NCBI RefSeq assembly: GCF_003315175.1
Contig: NZ_QNRQ01000002.1
Coordinates: forward strand, 186,001-250,000
Origin: Eoetvoesiella caeni
GTDB taxonomy: Bacteria; Pseudomonadota; Gammaproteobacteria; Burkholderiales; Burkholderiaceae_B
Direction: 5' to 3'
DNA length: 64,000 nucleotides
Shown: in pieces, positions 25,275-33,173 of the stretch
Layout: each line of letters starts with the position of its first letter
How positions within the stretch are numbered: position 1 is the stretch's first letter
Made by a program: the position numbers and the translations under genes
Notes under the pieces: model-generated
Databases searched by the model: none
Seen by the model: the letters and a program-made list of their open reading frames with translations, nothing else
Told to the model about the DNA's origin: nothing

Positions 25275-25814
25275 TCAGTCATGCCGGAACCGCGCCTGGC
25301 GATCGGACTCCAGCATGAAGCCGGGATCGGCCCGAACCTTTTTCTCGGTTTCGGCCCAGATCTGCTCGTCAGGCAGGTCGATATCCAAGACATCGCCATG
25401 CGGCTGGGGCACATACCAGGGGGTATCCAGATAGACCTCCACGGTGTTGCCTTCGGGGTCGTGAAAATAAATGGACAAGGCATTGCCGTGGTTCAGTCCG
25501 CGCATCTTGGTAGCCCCGTGCTGCAGCGCTGCGCTGCGAACAGCGCGCAGTTCGTCCAGCGAGCCAACCTTGAACGACAATTGCATTACGGTGCTGAAGG
25601 TGCAGTCGGCCGGACGATTTTCTGCCAGCACAAGCTGGTGATGCATGTCGGGCCGGCTGCTAAGAAAGACCAGGCGAAAATCAAAGGTAATGCCCGGCCC
25701 CTGGTCGTTGACCTTCATGTTGAAGACGTTCGTATAGAACTTTGTCATTAGCCCGGCATCGAATACCGAAATGCCGAAATGCGATAACTCAGGAGTAAAA
25801 CCAGCAGCCATCAT
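25275..25814 (-). CDS. VOC-superfamily protein, possible extradiol dioxygenase
   Basis: A 179-residue vicinal-oxygen-chelate protein with two beta-alpha-beta-beta-beta modules. Candidate metal ligands are the His in LSHFGISV (N-terminal module), a His in MHHQLVLAE, and the Glu in GNTVEVYLD, the His-His-Glu triad of type I extradiol dioxygenases and glyoxalases. Short for a classical catechol 2,3-dioxygenase (about 300 residues) but comparable with single-domain ring-cleavage enzymes. Between FAH (8-bp gap upstream) and an alcohol dehydrogenase, so a ring-cleavage or isomerase step is a reasonable guess. The start could be either of the two adjacent ATGs at 25814 and 25811. Confidence 0.8.
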   Translation of the reverse strand: MMAAGFTPELSHFGISVFDAGLMTKFYTNVFNMKVNDQGPGITFDFRLVFLSSRPDMHHQLVLAENRPADCTFSTVMQLSFKVGSLDELRAVRSAALQHGATKMRGLNHGNALSIYFHDPEGNTVEVYLDTPWYVPQPHGDVLDIDLPDEQIWAETEKKVRADPGFMLESDRQARFRHD

Positions 25815-25822
25815 GGAATCCT

Positions 25823-26683
25823 TTATTTCTGGGCTTCGATGCGATTGCGCAACAAGCCCAAAGCTTCGATCTCGACTTCAACCACGTCGCCCGGCTTCAT
25901 GTACATAGGGGGCTTGCGGCTGAACCCAACGCCGCCCGGCGTACCGGTAACGATTACGTCGCCGGGCGCCAGCGTGAAAATAGTCGATGCGTAATTGATA
26001 AGGCGCGGGATCGAGAAGATCATGTAGCTGCTGTTGCTGGACTGCACGACCTGCCCGTTCAAGCGGGTTTCAAGCTTGAGTGCGCGCGTGGGGTCGATTT
26101 CGTCGGCGGTTACCATGTAGGGGCCAAAGGCGCCGGTGCCTTCAAAGTTCTTGCCCGAGGCAATTTGCTTGGCATGGAACTGCCATTCGCGAACGCTGGC
26201 GTCGTTGTAGATGGAATAGCCGGCCACATGGTCGTAGACGTCTTGTTCAGCAATGTCGCGCCCGCCCTTGCCGATGATCACGGCAATTTCGCCTTCCCAG
26301 TCCAGGCTTTCAGAGACACGAGGACGGATAATGGGCTGGTCATGGCCCACTTGCGACCGCCACACCCTTAAAAAGATTGGCGGAAACTCGGAAAGTTCGC
26401 GCTGCATGCCCATGGCCAGCACCTCTTGGTGGTGGTCCATGTAATTGCGCACCGCGCAGACGATTTTTTCGGGACGGGTAATAACGGGCAGATACACCAG
26501 GCCGTCCAGCGGAAGGTCCGCGGCCTTGCCGGCGACGATTTCATCGCGCCGCGCATAGTCGTCGCTGGCGATGAACTCTGCCAGGCTTGCGTACGATGTA
26601 ACCTTGCCAAGATCGACAACGCCGTCGCCTACGACAACGCCCCATGTCTCGATGCCATCGCGCAGGAAAGATAAAAGTTTCAC
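25823..26683 (-). CDS. Fumarylacetoacetate hydrolase family protein (second copy)
   Basis: A 286-residue FAH-family hydrolase. The catalytic domain has VCAVRNYMDHHQEVL, the acidic metal ligands in LDWEGEIAVIIGKGGRD and GTPGGVGFSRKPPM near the end. It is homologous to but clearly distinct from the enzyme at 16427-17275. GTG start at 26683 with a weak AGGGA site. It leads the minus-strand operon FAH-VOC-ADH-SBP-livHMGF. Expected role: hydrolysis of a 2,4-dioxo or 2-hydroxy-dienoate ring-cleavage product. Its divergent neighbour is the GntR regulator, with operator-like site 26759-26772 between them. Confidence 0.9.
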   Translation of the reverse strand: MKLLSFLRDGIETWGVVVGDGVVDLGKVTSYASLAEFIASDDYARRDEIVAGKAADLPLDGLVYLPVITRPEKIVCAVRNYMDHHQEVLAMGMQRELSEFPPIFLRVWRSQVGHDQPIIRPRVSESLDWEGEIAVIIGKGGRDIAEQDVYDHVAGYSIYNDASVREWQFHAKQIASGKNFEGTGAFGPYMVTADEIDPTRALKLETRLNGQVVQSSNSSYMIFSIPRLINYASTIFTLAPGDVIVTGTPGGVGFSRKPPMYMKPGDVVEVEIEALGLLRNRIEAQK

Positions 26684-26758
26684 GAGAATATCCCTTTGTG
26701 TCTATGCAAACAAAAAACCGATGGGCCAGAACGCCATCAAAAAGTGTTTATTGTCGAA

Positions 26759-26772
26759 TTTTATGCATGAAA
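26759..26772. promoter_or_regulatory. TTTTATGCATGAAA, candidate GntR operator 2
   Basis: A 14-bp near-palindrome in the divergent region between the FAH-led operon (start 26683) and the GntR gene (start 26897). It is identical to 27646-27659 and differs by one base from the perfect palindrome at 16344-16357. A TATACT -10-like hexamer for the GntR gene lies at 26795-26800. Confidence 0.6.
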
Positions 26773-26896
26773 CTTAATTTTGGGCACAGGGGTTTATACT
26801 GACGCCATTGAACGACATTTATGCCATCAAATATTTGTTCGTAATTTAAACTCTTACCTTCGCCACTTTTACAGGACGGCTTTGCCGACGACAGCA

Positions 26897-27610
26897 ATGG
26901 CAACCGACAACACAACGACCTTTCCGCTTACCGAGCAGGCATATCGCACGCTGCGCAAAGCCATTGTGCAATGCGAATTCGCGCCCGACGAGCGGCTGCG
27001 CGTCGATGACCTTAGCTCGCGCTATGGCTACAGCAGTAGCCCGGTACGCGAAGCGCTGGCGCGCCTGGTAGAGCAGGGCCTGGTGCGCTCGATCGAGAAC
27101 CGCGGCTTCCGAGTGGCGTCGATTTCCGTGGAAGGCATCACCGACCTGACGCGTGTGCGCCTGCTTATCGAAACCGAAGCGCTGCGCGACGCCATGCAGG
27201 TCGGCGATGACGCCTGGGAAGAAAGAGTCGTGGCCGCAGCCCACAGCCTGCGGCTTGCTGAACAAAGGCTGGGTGAAGGCCCGATAGCCCTGGATGAAAC
27301 CTGGTCGGAACGGCATCGCGCCTTTCACCTTGCCATCTATTCCGCTTGCAGTTCGCAATTGCTGCTTAACCTGATCGAACAGTTATTCGACAATGCCGAA
27401 CGCTACAGGCGCTACTCGGCCCGCTTTCGCACGGCCAGCCGCAAAAAAAGCCAGGAACATCAATTAATAATGAAAGCCGCCCTGAAACGCGACGAAAAGG
27501 CGGCCCTCGGCCTGATCAAGCGGCACATTATCGAAACCGAGAAAAACGTAATCGACAGCGTCAAAACCATGCACGCCCAGGACCTGGCCCAGGCCAACGC
27601 CTCGCGATAA
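26897..27610 (+). CDS. GntR-family regulator with FCD domain
   Basis: A 237-residue regulator. The winged helix-turn-helix (about residues 10-75) has LTEQAYRTLRKAIVQ and YGYSSSPVREALARLVEQGLV, followed by an all-helical FCD effector domain with metal-binding histidines suggested by HRAFHLAIYSAC and a C-terminal IKRHI. FadR/FCD proteins usually repress and are released by a carboxylic acid. The ATG at 26897 is chosen because homology starts there; the ORF extends upstream to 26780 and no strong ribosome site is seen. It is divergent from the FAH-led operon and 142 bp upstream of the Rieske oxygenase gene, and is the natural reader of the TTTTATGCATRAAA sites. Confidence 0.87.
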   Translation: MATDNTTTFPLTEQAYRTLRKAIVQCEFAPDERLRVDDLSSRYGYSSSPVREALARLVEQGLVRSIENRGFRVASISVEGITDLTRVRLLIETEALRDAMQVGDDAWEERVVAAAHSLRLAEQRLGEGPIALDETWSERHRAFHLAIYSACSSQLLLNLIEQLFDNAERYRRYSARFRTASRKKSQEHQLIMKAALKRDEKAALGLIKRHIIETEKNVIDSVKTMHAQDLAQANASR

Positions 27611-27645
27611 AGCGCATAGTACAAACCCTGCTACATAAAAACTAC

Positions 27646-27659
27646 TTTTATGCATGAAA
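27646..27659. promoter_or_regulatory. TTTTATGCATGAAA, candidate GntR operator 3
   Basis: Exact copy of the site at 26759-26772, here about 94-107 bp upstream of the Rieske oxygenase start at 27753, in AT-rich DNA after the GntR gene. A further TTTCATG half site follows near 27681. Confidence 0.6.
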
Positions 27660-27752
27660 TAAATCAACAAATAAATGTAGCTTTTCATGTAGGCGGTTCA
27701 ATTCAAAATACTGAACAGCGGTATGGCAAGGCCCATGCCCAGGAGGAGTGCG

Positions 27753-28799
27753 ATGTCGTATTTGAAAAACGCGTGGTATGTAGCAGCCCTTTCCAGTGAA
27801 GTAAACGACGCAGACTTATTTCACCGCAAGATCTTCAATACATCCGTCCTGATTTACCGCAAGCAAAATGGCGAAGCCGTTGCCTTGCGAGACCGATGTC
27901 CACACCGCTTCGCCCCCTTGCATCTTGGCAAACGAGACGGCGACGAAGTCGTTTGCCACTACCATGCCTTGCGCTTCGACTGCTCCGGCAAATGCACGCA
28001 TAACCCGCATGGCGAAGGCAATATCCCCAAAGCGGCTCAAGTAAAGAGCTACCCACTTCTGGAAAAACATGGCTTTCTCTGGATATGGATGGGCGAACAA
28101 GCCGCCGACCCGGGTCTGCTTCCCGACTACAGCCCGCTTGACGACGGGCCGCCCACGGGCATCGGCTATGCCTACATGCACATGAATGCCAACTATCAGT
28201 TGATCATCGACAACGTCATGGATCTTAGCCACATAGACCATGTGCATGGGGAAGCCATTACAACCCGCGGCCAGCTGTCGCCTATCGTTCCCAAGATCCA
28301 GGAAACCGAACGTTCCGTTTTTGCGCGCTGGGAATGGAAGCAAACGCCCCCCATCCTGGTGTTGTCTGGCTTCCTGCCAAAGCCCACTGAAGAAGCGCGG
28401 CACTTTTTTGATGTTACCTGGATGCCGCCCGCCAACATCCAACTGTCGGTCGGCGGCGCGCAGGGCGACACCCCGTTCGAGCAAGGCGTAGGCGCATACG
28501 ATCTGCATCTGGCCACGCCGGAAACCGACGGCAGCACGCATTACTTCTTTGCCACGCGACGCAATCACCTGGTGGACGATGCCAATTTCAACGACATGAA
28601 GCTGAATGCAATGCGCGACGCCTTCGTCAACGAAGACGGCCCCATCCTGCTGGGCGTACAGGAAGAAATGGAAGACCAGGACTTCTTCGAAATGAAGCCC
28701 GTACTGCTGTCCAATGACATTGCTTCCGTCAAAGTGCGCAGGCTGCTGCAAAGCCTTATCGCCAAGGAAAATGGAGTCCTGGCAGAAAAGGCCGCATAA
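27753..28799 (+). CDS. Rieske oxygenase, VanA-like (aromatic O-demethylase type)
   Basis: A 348-residue Rieske non-haem iron oxygenase of the VanA/phthalate dioxygenase class. Cluster ligands are Cys49, His51, Cys68 and His71. The iron site is DNVMDLSHIDHVH with Asp157, His160 and His165. Length and opening YLKNAWYVAAL match vanillate O-demethylase oxygenase components. Relatives demethylate methoxy-aromatics, decarboxylate or hydroxylate aromatic acids, so the name VanA is not assigned. The start at 27753 has AGGAGGAG upstream and is preferred over 27723. No VanB-type ferredoxin/flavin reductase is nearby. The downstream terminator at 28824 ends the unit. Confidence 0.88.
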   Translation: MSYLKNAWYVAALSSEVNDADLFHRKIFNTSVLIYRKQNGEAVALRDRCPHRFAPLHLGKRDGDEVVCHYHALRFDCSGKCTHNPHGEGNIPKAAQVKSYPLLEKHGFLWIWMGEQAADPGLLPDYSPLDDGPPTGIGYAYMHMNANYQLIIDNVMDLSHIDHVHGEAITTRGQLSPIVPKIQETERSVFARWEWKQTPPILVLSGFLPKPTEEARHFFDVTWMPPANIQLSVGGAQGDTPFEQGVGAYDLHLATPETDGSTHYFFATRRNHLVDDANFNDMKLNAMRDAFVNEDGPILLGVQEEMEDQDFFEMKPVLLSNDIASVKVRRLLQSLIAKENGVLAEKAA

Positions 28800-28823
28800 C
28801 CGCAGTTCGCAGGCACGGCAAAA

Positions 28824-28860
28824 AAAGAGCCGCGGCGAAAACCGTCGGCTCTTTCTTTTT
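28824..28860. terminator. Bidirectional rho-independent terminator
   Basis: A 9-bp stem (AAAGAGCCG with CGGCTCTTT) is followed by TCTTTTT on the plus strand and by a run of T on the minus strand. It sits between the convergent Rieske oxygenase gene (stop 28799) and the HiPIP gene (stop 28896), so it can serve both. Confidence 0.85.
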
Positions 28861-28895
28861 GAGAATTCCGGCTGAAGACCGGTTTCTTTACGCTT

Positions 28896-29204
28896 TTAGG
28901 CCTTCTTCACATAGCCGTTGCACCAGCCATGTTTCGAGACCTCTTTGCCGGCAAACAGCGGACAGCCGCCCCAATCGGCGGTGCCGCCCTGATAGAACTG
29001 GCAATTGCCGCAGTCTTCGCCGGCCGTATATTTTGGAAATTTGGCTTTATCGACTTTGGTCGCATCGTGGCGATAGCCCAGCGCGACGGCGGCGGGGTCG
29101 CTTTCGTCCAGCTTTGCCGCCTGTGCGAACCCGCGCTGCGACATGGCCAGCGACGAGGCCGCGCCTATGCTTGCTATCAGGAATGTGCGTCGAGACGATT
29201 TCAT
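28896..29204 (-). CDS. High-potential iron-sulfur protein (HiPIP)
   Basis: A 102-residue periplasmic electron carrier holding a [4Fe-4S] cluster through Cys65, Cys68, Cys81 and Cys95, the canonical C-x2-C-x12-C-x13-C layout. It has a Tat signal with SRRTFLIAS and cleavage near FAQA; Tat export fits assembly of the cluster in the cytoplasm. Mature length of about 75 residues is typical. AAGGAG precedes the ATG at 29204. HiPIPs donate electrons to photosynthetic reaction centres, terminal oxidases or thiosulfate/other enzymes. Here it is a monocistronic gene facing the Rieske oxygenase gene; a functional link is not shown, since the oxygenase is cytoplasmic. Confidence 0.93.
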   Translation of the reverse strand: MKSSRRTFLIASIGAASSLAMSQRGFAQAAKLDESDPAAVALGYRHDATKVDKAKFPKYTAGEDCGNCQFYQGGTADWGGCPLFAGKEVSKHGWCNGYVKKA

Positions 29205-29630
29205 GGTGACTCCTTAAGTGTGAGGCCGGCATTGTGTATATGCCAAGCCAAAACGGGTTGCGTTGTGCAACTCATGAAATGGCGGCCAGTGCCCATAACA
29301 CTTGAAAAGTAGCGCAAATGCGGCGCCAACCGTCGTATGAAAACGCGAATTCCCGTAGCCGCAAAGGCGCTGTACCGGCTTCTTTGCGGAACGAGTTCGT
29401 GGTAACCAACATGGTACTGCACATCGGGGAATTAAGGCGGCTTGCCAAGCTGCCTTTGAAGCGCAAGTAGACAATTTCTACCGCAAGCTGCAATCTTTGG
29501 ATGATTCGGGCCGGTCTATGAAAATAGTAAAGGGCCGTGCATGACTTGCCTTGGATACTGGACGCCGCATCCGAAACGACCTAACATTCTATTGAATTCT
29601 GAATGCAAATGGACGGCGGCCACCATCGCA
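29205..29630. other. Gene-free region between HiPIP and second GntR gene
   Basis: A 426-bp interval with divergent genes at both ends. Short ORFs on both strands have no recognisable family. On the plus strand a short coding-like tail ending at 29541 (residues FEAQVDNFYRKLQSLDDSG before a stop) might be a decayed gene, but no start or partner was found. Near the right end lies the GAATTC-centred palindrome at 29590-29604. Confidence 0.5.
29590..29604. promoter_or_regulatory. GAATTC-centred near-palindrome before second GntR gene
   Basis: TATTGAATTCTGAAT lies 27-41 bp upstream of the GntR start at 29631. Related sites occur at 37791 (TATTGAATTCAGTTT) and 40658 (AAACTGAATTCAGAA), each upstream of a minus-strand unit of the neighbouring block. 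Symmetry plus position suggest an autoregulatory operator; GAATTC by itself also occurs elsewhere in genes. Confidence 0.4.
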
Positions 29631-30335
29631 ATGAAACCCACAGAAAAAAGCGCCACCAAGCAACCGCGGCGCACCCCGTTAAAAAACTACACTCTTAGCG
29701 AAACCATTTTCCAAGAGCTGCGCAACCGTTTGCAACGTGGCGAAATCGGCGCCGAAGACCGTGTGCTGGATTACGAGATCGCACAGGAATACAACTGCAC
29801 CCGCATGCCCGTGCGCCAGGCCTTGCTTCGCCTGGCCAGCGAAGGTTATCTTATGGGCACGACCCGCGGCTTTACCCTGCCCACGCTGACAACACAAGAC
29901 ATCGAAGAAGTTTTCGAAATGCGCCGGCTGCTTGAACCGCACGCGGCATCCAGCGTCATCGGCCTTTTAAGCGAAGAGCAGCATATGGCCTTGACTCTTG
30001 CCTACCATAAGGCCCGGCGCGCTGCCGAAAAGCACGACGCGCAAATGATGATCGATGCCAACGTCGCGTTTCGTTCAATATGGGTGGGCGCGGTACAAAA
30101 CAAGCGCCTGCGCGACACTATCCAGCGCTTTGCCGATCATGCCCAGATTGTGCGCTCGACCACGCTGTCCCACCCGCCCACGCAACAAATCGTCGCCAAC
30201 GGCTTGAAGCAAATCCTGGACGGTTTCCTGGCCAGAAGCGGCGAGAACGTTTATAAAGCCATGCAAGAGTTCGTCCAGCATGCGCAGCAACAATATTTCC
30301 TGCTGGCCAAAGCCAGCGCCGCGCGCTCGGCCTAG
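29631..30335 (+). CDS. GntR-family regulator with FCD domain (second)
   Basis: A 234-residue GntR regulator. The helix-turn-helix region has LSETIFQELRNRLQRGEI and EYNCTRMPVRQALLRLASEGYL, and the FCD ligand-binding domain follows with RRLLEPHAASSVIG. The N terminus before the DNA-binding domain is basic. The start at 29631 is preferred by homology; 29541 is possible. It faces the long minus-strand operon ending at 30415 and is the only regulator between 29 and 40 kb, so it probably controls the LLM/transporter and aldolase/oxidase units. A carboxylate effector is expected for the family. Confidence 0.86.
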   Translation: MKPTEKSATKQPRRTPLKNYTLSETIFQELRNRLQRGEIGAEDRVLDYEIAQEYNCTRMPVRQALLRLASEGYLMGTTRGFTLPTLTTQDIEEVFEMRRLLEPHAASSVIGLLSEEQHMALTLAYHKARRAAEKHDAQMMIDANVAFRSIWVGAVQNKRLRDTIQRFADHAQIVRSTTLSHPPTQQIVANGLKQILDGFLARSGENVYKAMQEFVQHAQQQYFLLAKASAARSA

Positions 30336-30414
30336 TCGCTTTCGCGGCACGGCACGGCCGGCAAGCCCGCGCGATTCGTCCGTCAGGCCGGCACGCCAGC
30401 CATGCGCGGCGCGC

Positions 30415-32253
30415 CTACAACGCCACAGGCCAGGGCCTGCTGGGGTCGCCGCTGGGCACGGCGGCAAGCAGGCGGCGCGTGTACTCGTGCTGCGGCCGCT
30501 CGAACACCTCGTTCACCGCCCCTTGCTCGACAGCCTGCCCTTTGTACATCACGACAACGCGCTGGCAAAGGTATCTGACCACCGCCAGGTCGTGTGAAAT
30601 CAACACCACCGCAATCCCATAGCGGCCGGCAAGCTCTTTGAGCAAATTCAGTATCTGCGCCTGCACCGACATATCCAGGCCCGACACGATTTCGTCGGCC
30701 ACCAGCAGCTTGGGCGCCAGGAATACGCCCCGGCCAATATTGACGCGCTGCTTCTGCCCGCCCGACATTTCGGACGGATAGCGGCCAAGCATGCTGACGG
30801 GCAAGCGCACGTCGTCCATCAGCTTGCGGACTTTGGCATCCAGCTGCGCGGCTGCCTGCTGGCGGGCCGGCCTGGGCAAGGCCTCGATGCCTTGCGTCAG
30901 CAAGCGAAATACTGACCGGCGCGGATTCAGCGCGGAATGCGGGTCCTGAAAAATAATCTGCACAGTGCGGCGCAGTTGCTCCAATTCCTTGCCGTGGGCT
31001 CCGATCACCGAAATGCCGTCAACGTCGATGCTGCCTTCACTTTGGTCCTGCATGCCGACGATGGCGCGGGCAATCGAGCTTTTTCCGCTGCCGCTTTCGC
31101 CCACGATACCGACGCATTCGCCGCGATGAACGTCGAACGAGACATTGTCCAAAGCCTTGTTTGCATTGCCACGCCAAGAGAAAAGCCGGCCGCTGGAGTG
31201 ATAGGTCAACGACAGGCCGCGCACGCTGAGCAAAGGTTTTTCATGGTCGCCGGCCGCGGCGTCCGGCAGCGGCGATTGCTCAAGGCTACGGCTTGCTTCA
31301 CCAGGTTTGATACAACGCACGGCACGCCCGGGCTCGTCCTCCTGCAATGGTATGCGGCCCGCGCCGCAACGAGGTTCGCTTATTCCGCAGCGGGCCTGGA
31401 AGCGGCAGCCAGCCAGCGGCGCAAGGTCGGCCAGGCCTGGCATGAAGCCCTCTAGCGTCGGCAGGCGCCGCAATTGCCCCGCCAGCCGCGGCGTAGAACT
31501 GTTGAGCGAATGCGTATAAGGGTGCAGCGGGCGCGCCAGCATCGCAGCTGCCGCGCCGCTTTCGGCCACTTCGCCGGCATACAGCACGACAAGCTCGTCG
31601 CATACGTGCGAAGCCATGACCAGGTCGTGCGTGATCAGGATGATGGACGTGCCATGTACTTTCTGCTGGCGCGCCAGTATACGCATGACATTGGACTGCG
31701 TAATGACGTCCAGGGCTGTGGTGGGCTCATCCGCCACAATGACCGCCGGCTTGGCGGCAAAAGCCATGGCAATCAGAACCCTTTGGCATTGGCCACCCGA
31801 CAACTGATGCGGATAACGCTGGACGATGTCTTCAGGTTGGGGCAATTCCATTTCCGCCAGCCGCCGCAGCATCTCGGCCTGCCGCTGCGACGCCGGCATG
31901 CCGATGATTTCAAGCTGCTCGAGAAAAGACTGCGCAATCGTCATCAACGGATTCAAGGCCGTCAAAGGCTCCTGCGGAATAAAGACTATTTTTCGGCCCA
32001 GCAGCGCGGCATGCTCGGCCGGCGACATGGCGGTCAATTCGGCATCGCCCAGGAATATACGCCCTTGCGTAATCCGGAAGCCGTCGGGGACGAGCCCGGC
32101 AATAAGGCGGCCCACCATGCTTTTGCCGGCGCCCGACTCGCCCACCAGGCCCAATATCCTGCCTTGCGGCACAGTAAAGCTGATATCGCGCAATAGGTCG
32201 ACCTGGCCCGTGGGCCGCTGTGCCGACAAAGAAACATTTTCGAATCGAATCAT
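30415..32253 (-). CDS. Oligopeptide-type ABC transporter, fused double ATPase
   Basis: A 612-residue protein with two complete ABC cassettes in one chain, equivalent to DppD plus DppF. The first cassette has Walker A GESGAGKS, signature LSGGQCQRVLIAMA and Walker B VIVADEPTTALD, and ends in the oligopeptide-type C-terminal domain with Cys residues (CRFQARC...EPRC) that in related proteins hold a [4Fe-4S] cluster. The second has GESGSGKSS, MSGGQKQRVNIGRG and LLVADEIVSGLD. Energises import through the two permeases encoded just upstream. Fusions like this are common in this transporter class. Cargo unknown, possibly not a peptide given the oxidative enzymes around it. Confidence 0.91.
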   Translation of the reverse strand: MIRFENVSLSAQRPTGQVDLLRDISFTVPQGRILGLVGESGAGKSMVGRLIAGLVPDGFRITQGRIFLGDAELTAMSPAEHAALLGRKIVFIPQEPLTALNPLMTIAQSFLEQLEIIGMPASQRQAEMLRRLAEMELPQPEDIVQRYPHQLSGGQCQRVLIAMAFAAKPAVIVADEPTTALDVITQSNVMRILARQQKVHGTSIILITHDLVMASHVCDELVVLYAGEVAESGAAAAMLARPLHPYTHSLNSSTPRLAGQLRRLPTLEGFMPGLADLAPLAGCRFQARCGISEPRCGAGRIPLQEDEPGRAVRCIKPGEASRSLEQSPLPDAAAGDHEKPLLSVRGLSLTYHSSGRLFSWRGNANKALDNVSFDVHRGECVGIVGESGSGKSSIARAIVGMQDQSEGSIDVDGISVIGAHGKELEQLRRTVQIIFQDPHSALNPRRSVFRLLTQGIEALPRPARQQAAAQLDAKVRKLMDDVRLPVSMLGRYPSEMSGGQKQRVNIGRGVFLAPKLLVADEIVSGLDMSVQAQILNLLKELAGRYGIAVVLISHDLAVVRYLCQRVVVMYKGQAVEQGAVNEVFERPQHEYTRRLLAAVPSGDPSRPWPVAL

Positions 32254-32270
32254 CGTGGATCCTGTTAATT

Positions 32271-33173
32271 CTAGTCTTTGGCCCGATCCCGCAGCGCCGG
32301 GTCAAGCGACTCGCGCAAGCCGTCGCCCAAGGTGTTGCAGCCAAGAACCATCAGGAAAATACAAAATACCGGGGTCAGCATGCCCCAGGGCGCCTCGTGC
32401 AGGTAGTTTCTGGAATCGGCGATCATCACGCCCCAGGCAACCGTATCGGCCGGTACCGACAAACCAACAAAGCTGAGGATGGCCTCGACAATGACCGCCA
32501 CGCCCATTTCCAGCGTAAACAACGTGATGATGAGAGGCGCAACCGCCGGCAGGATTTCGCTGAGCATGGTCTTCAAGTGGCCGAAACCCAGCAGCCTTGC
32601 GGCAACCACATATTGGCGGCGCCTGACCACAATGACGTCCGAGCGCACGACCCGGCAGAATCGCGTCCAGTCGACCAAAACAATAGCCAGGATGACGTTG
32701 AACACCCCGGTGCCCAGTCCCACCATCAGCACCAGCGCGAGCACCACCGGCGGAAACGACATCCAAAGGTCGACGACATAGCCGATGATGCGGTCCACCC
32801 AGCCGCCGAAGTAGCCGGCCAGCATGGCCATGAGTACGCCGACCAGCATCGCCCCCGTGGCGGCCGACACGGCGACAATAATGGCGACCCGAGTTCCGTA
32901 TATGGCGCGCGACAAAATGCACTGACCCAGCCCGTCGGTCCCTAGAGGAAAGCTGGCGTTGCCGCCGCTGGCCCACATGGGCGGCAACAGCATGTTCAGA
33001 AGATCTTGCTCGTTGGGGTTATGCGGCGCAAGCCACGGCGCGGCGCATGCTGCAAAAAGGGCAAGCAGGACAATGAACAAGCCCACCCATGTCTTGAACG
33101 ATATCGTGCCAATACGCTGCCAGGCGCTGCGCCTGGCCCCAACGTTGCGGGGGACGACGGATTCCGCTTGCAT
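32271..33173 (-). CDS. Oligopeptide-type ABC transporter permease, DppC-like
   Basis: A 300-residue permease with an N-terminal transmembrane helix, a long periplasmic loop beginning APWLAPHNPNEQDLLNML, and the typical LGTDGLGQCILSRAIYGTRV motif before the binding-protein-dependent permease core. About six transmembrane helices; the EAA-like loop falls in the AARLLGFGHLKTMLSEILP region. The ATG at 33173 overlaps the TGA of the upstream permease by one base (TGATG), indicating coupled translation. Pairs with the DppB-like permease. Confidence 0.9.
   Translation of the reverse strand: MQAESVVPRNVGARRSAWQRIGTISFKTWVGLFIVLLALFAACAAPWLAPHNPNEQDLLNMLLPPMWASGGNASFPLGTDGLGQCILSRAIYGTRVAIIVAVSAATGAMLVGVLMAMLAGYFGGWVDRIIGYVVDLWMSFPPVVLALVLMVGLGTGVFNVILAIVLVDWTRFCRVVRSDVIVVRRRQYVVAARLLGFGHLKTMLSEILPAVAPLIITLFTLEMGVAVIVEAILSFVGLSVPADTVAWGVMIADSRNYLHEAPWGMLTPVFCIFLMVLGCNTLGDGLRESLDPALRDRAKD

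Noticed and set aside
28896-29204. HiPIP as the electron donor of the adjacent Rieske oxygenase
   Set aside because: The HiPIP has a Tat signal and should be periplasmic, whereas the oxygenase lacks a signal and is cytoplasmic.
29410-29541. Coding-like tail ending at 29541 on the plus strand (FEAQVDNFYRKLQSLDDSG)
   Set aside because: Looks protein-like but has no credible start or family; could be a decayed gene, so not listed as a pseudogene.
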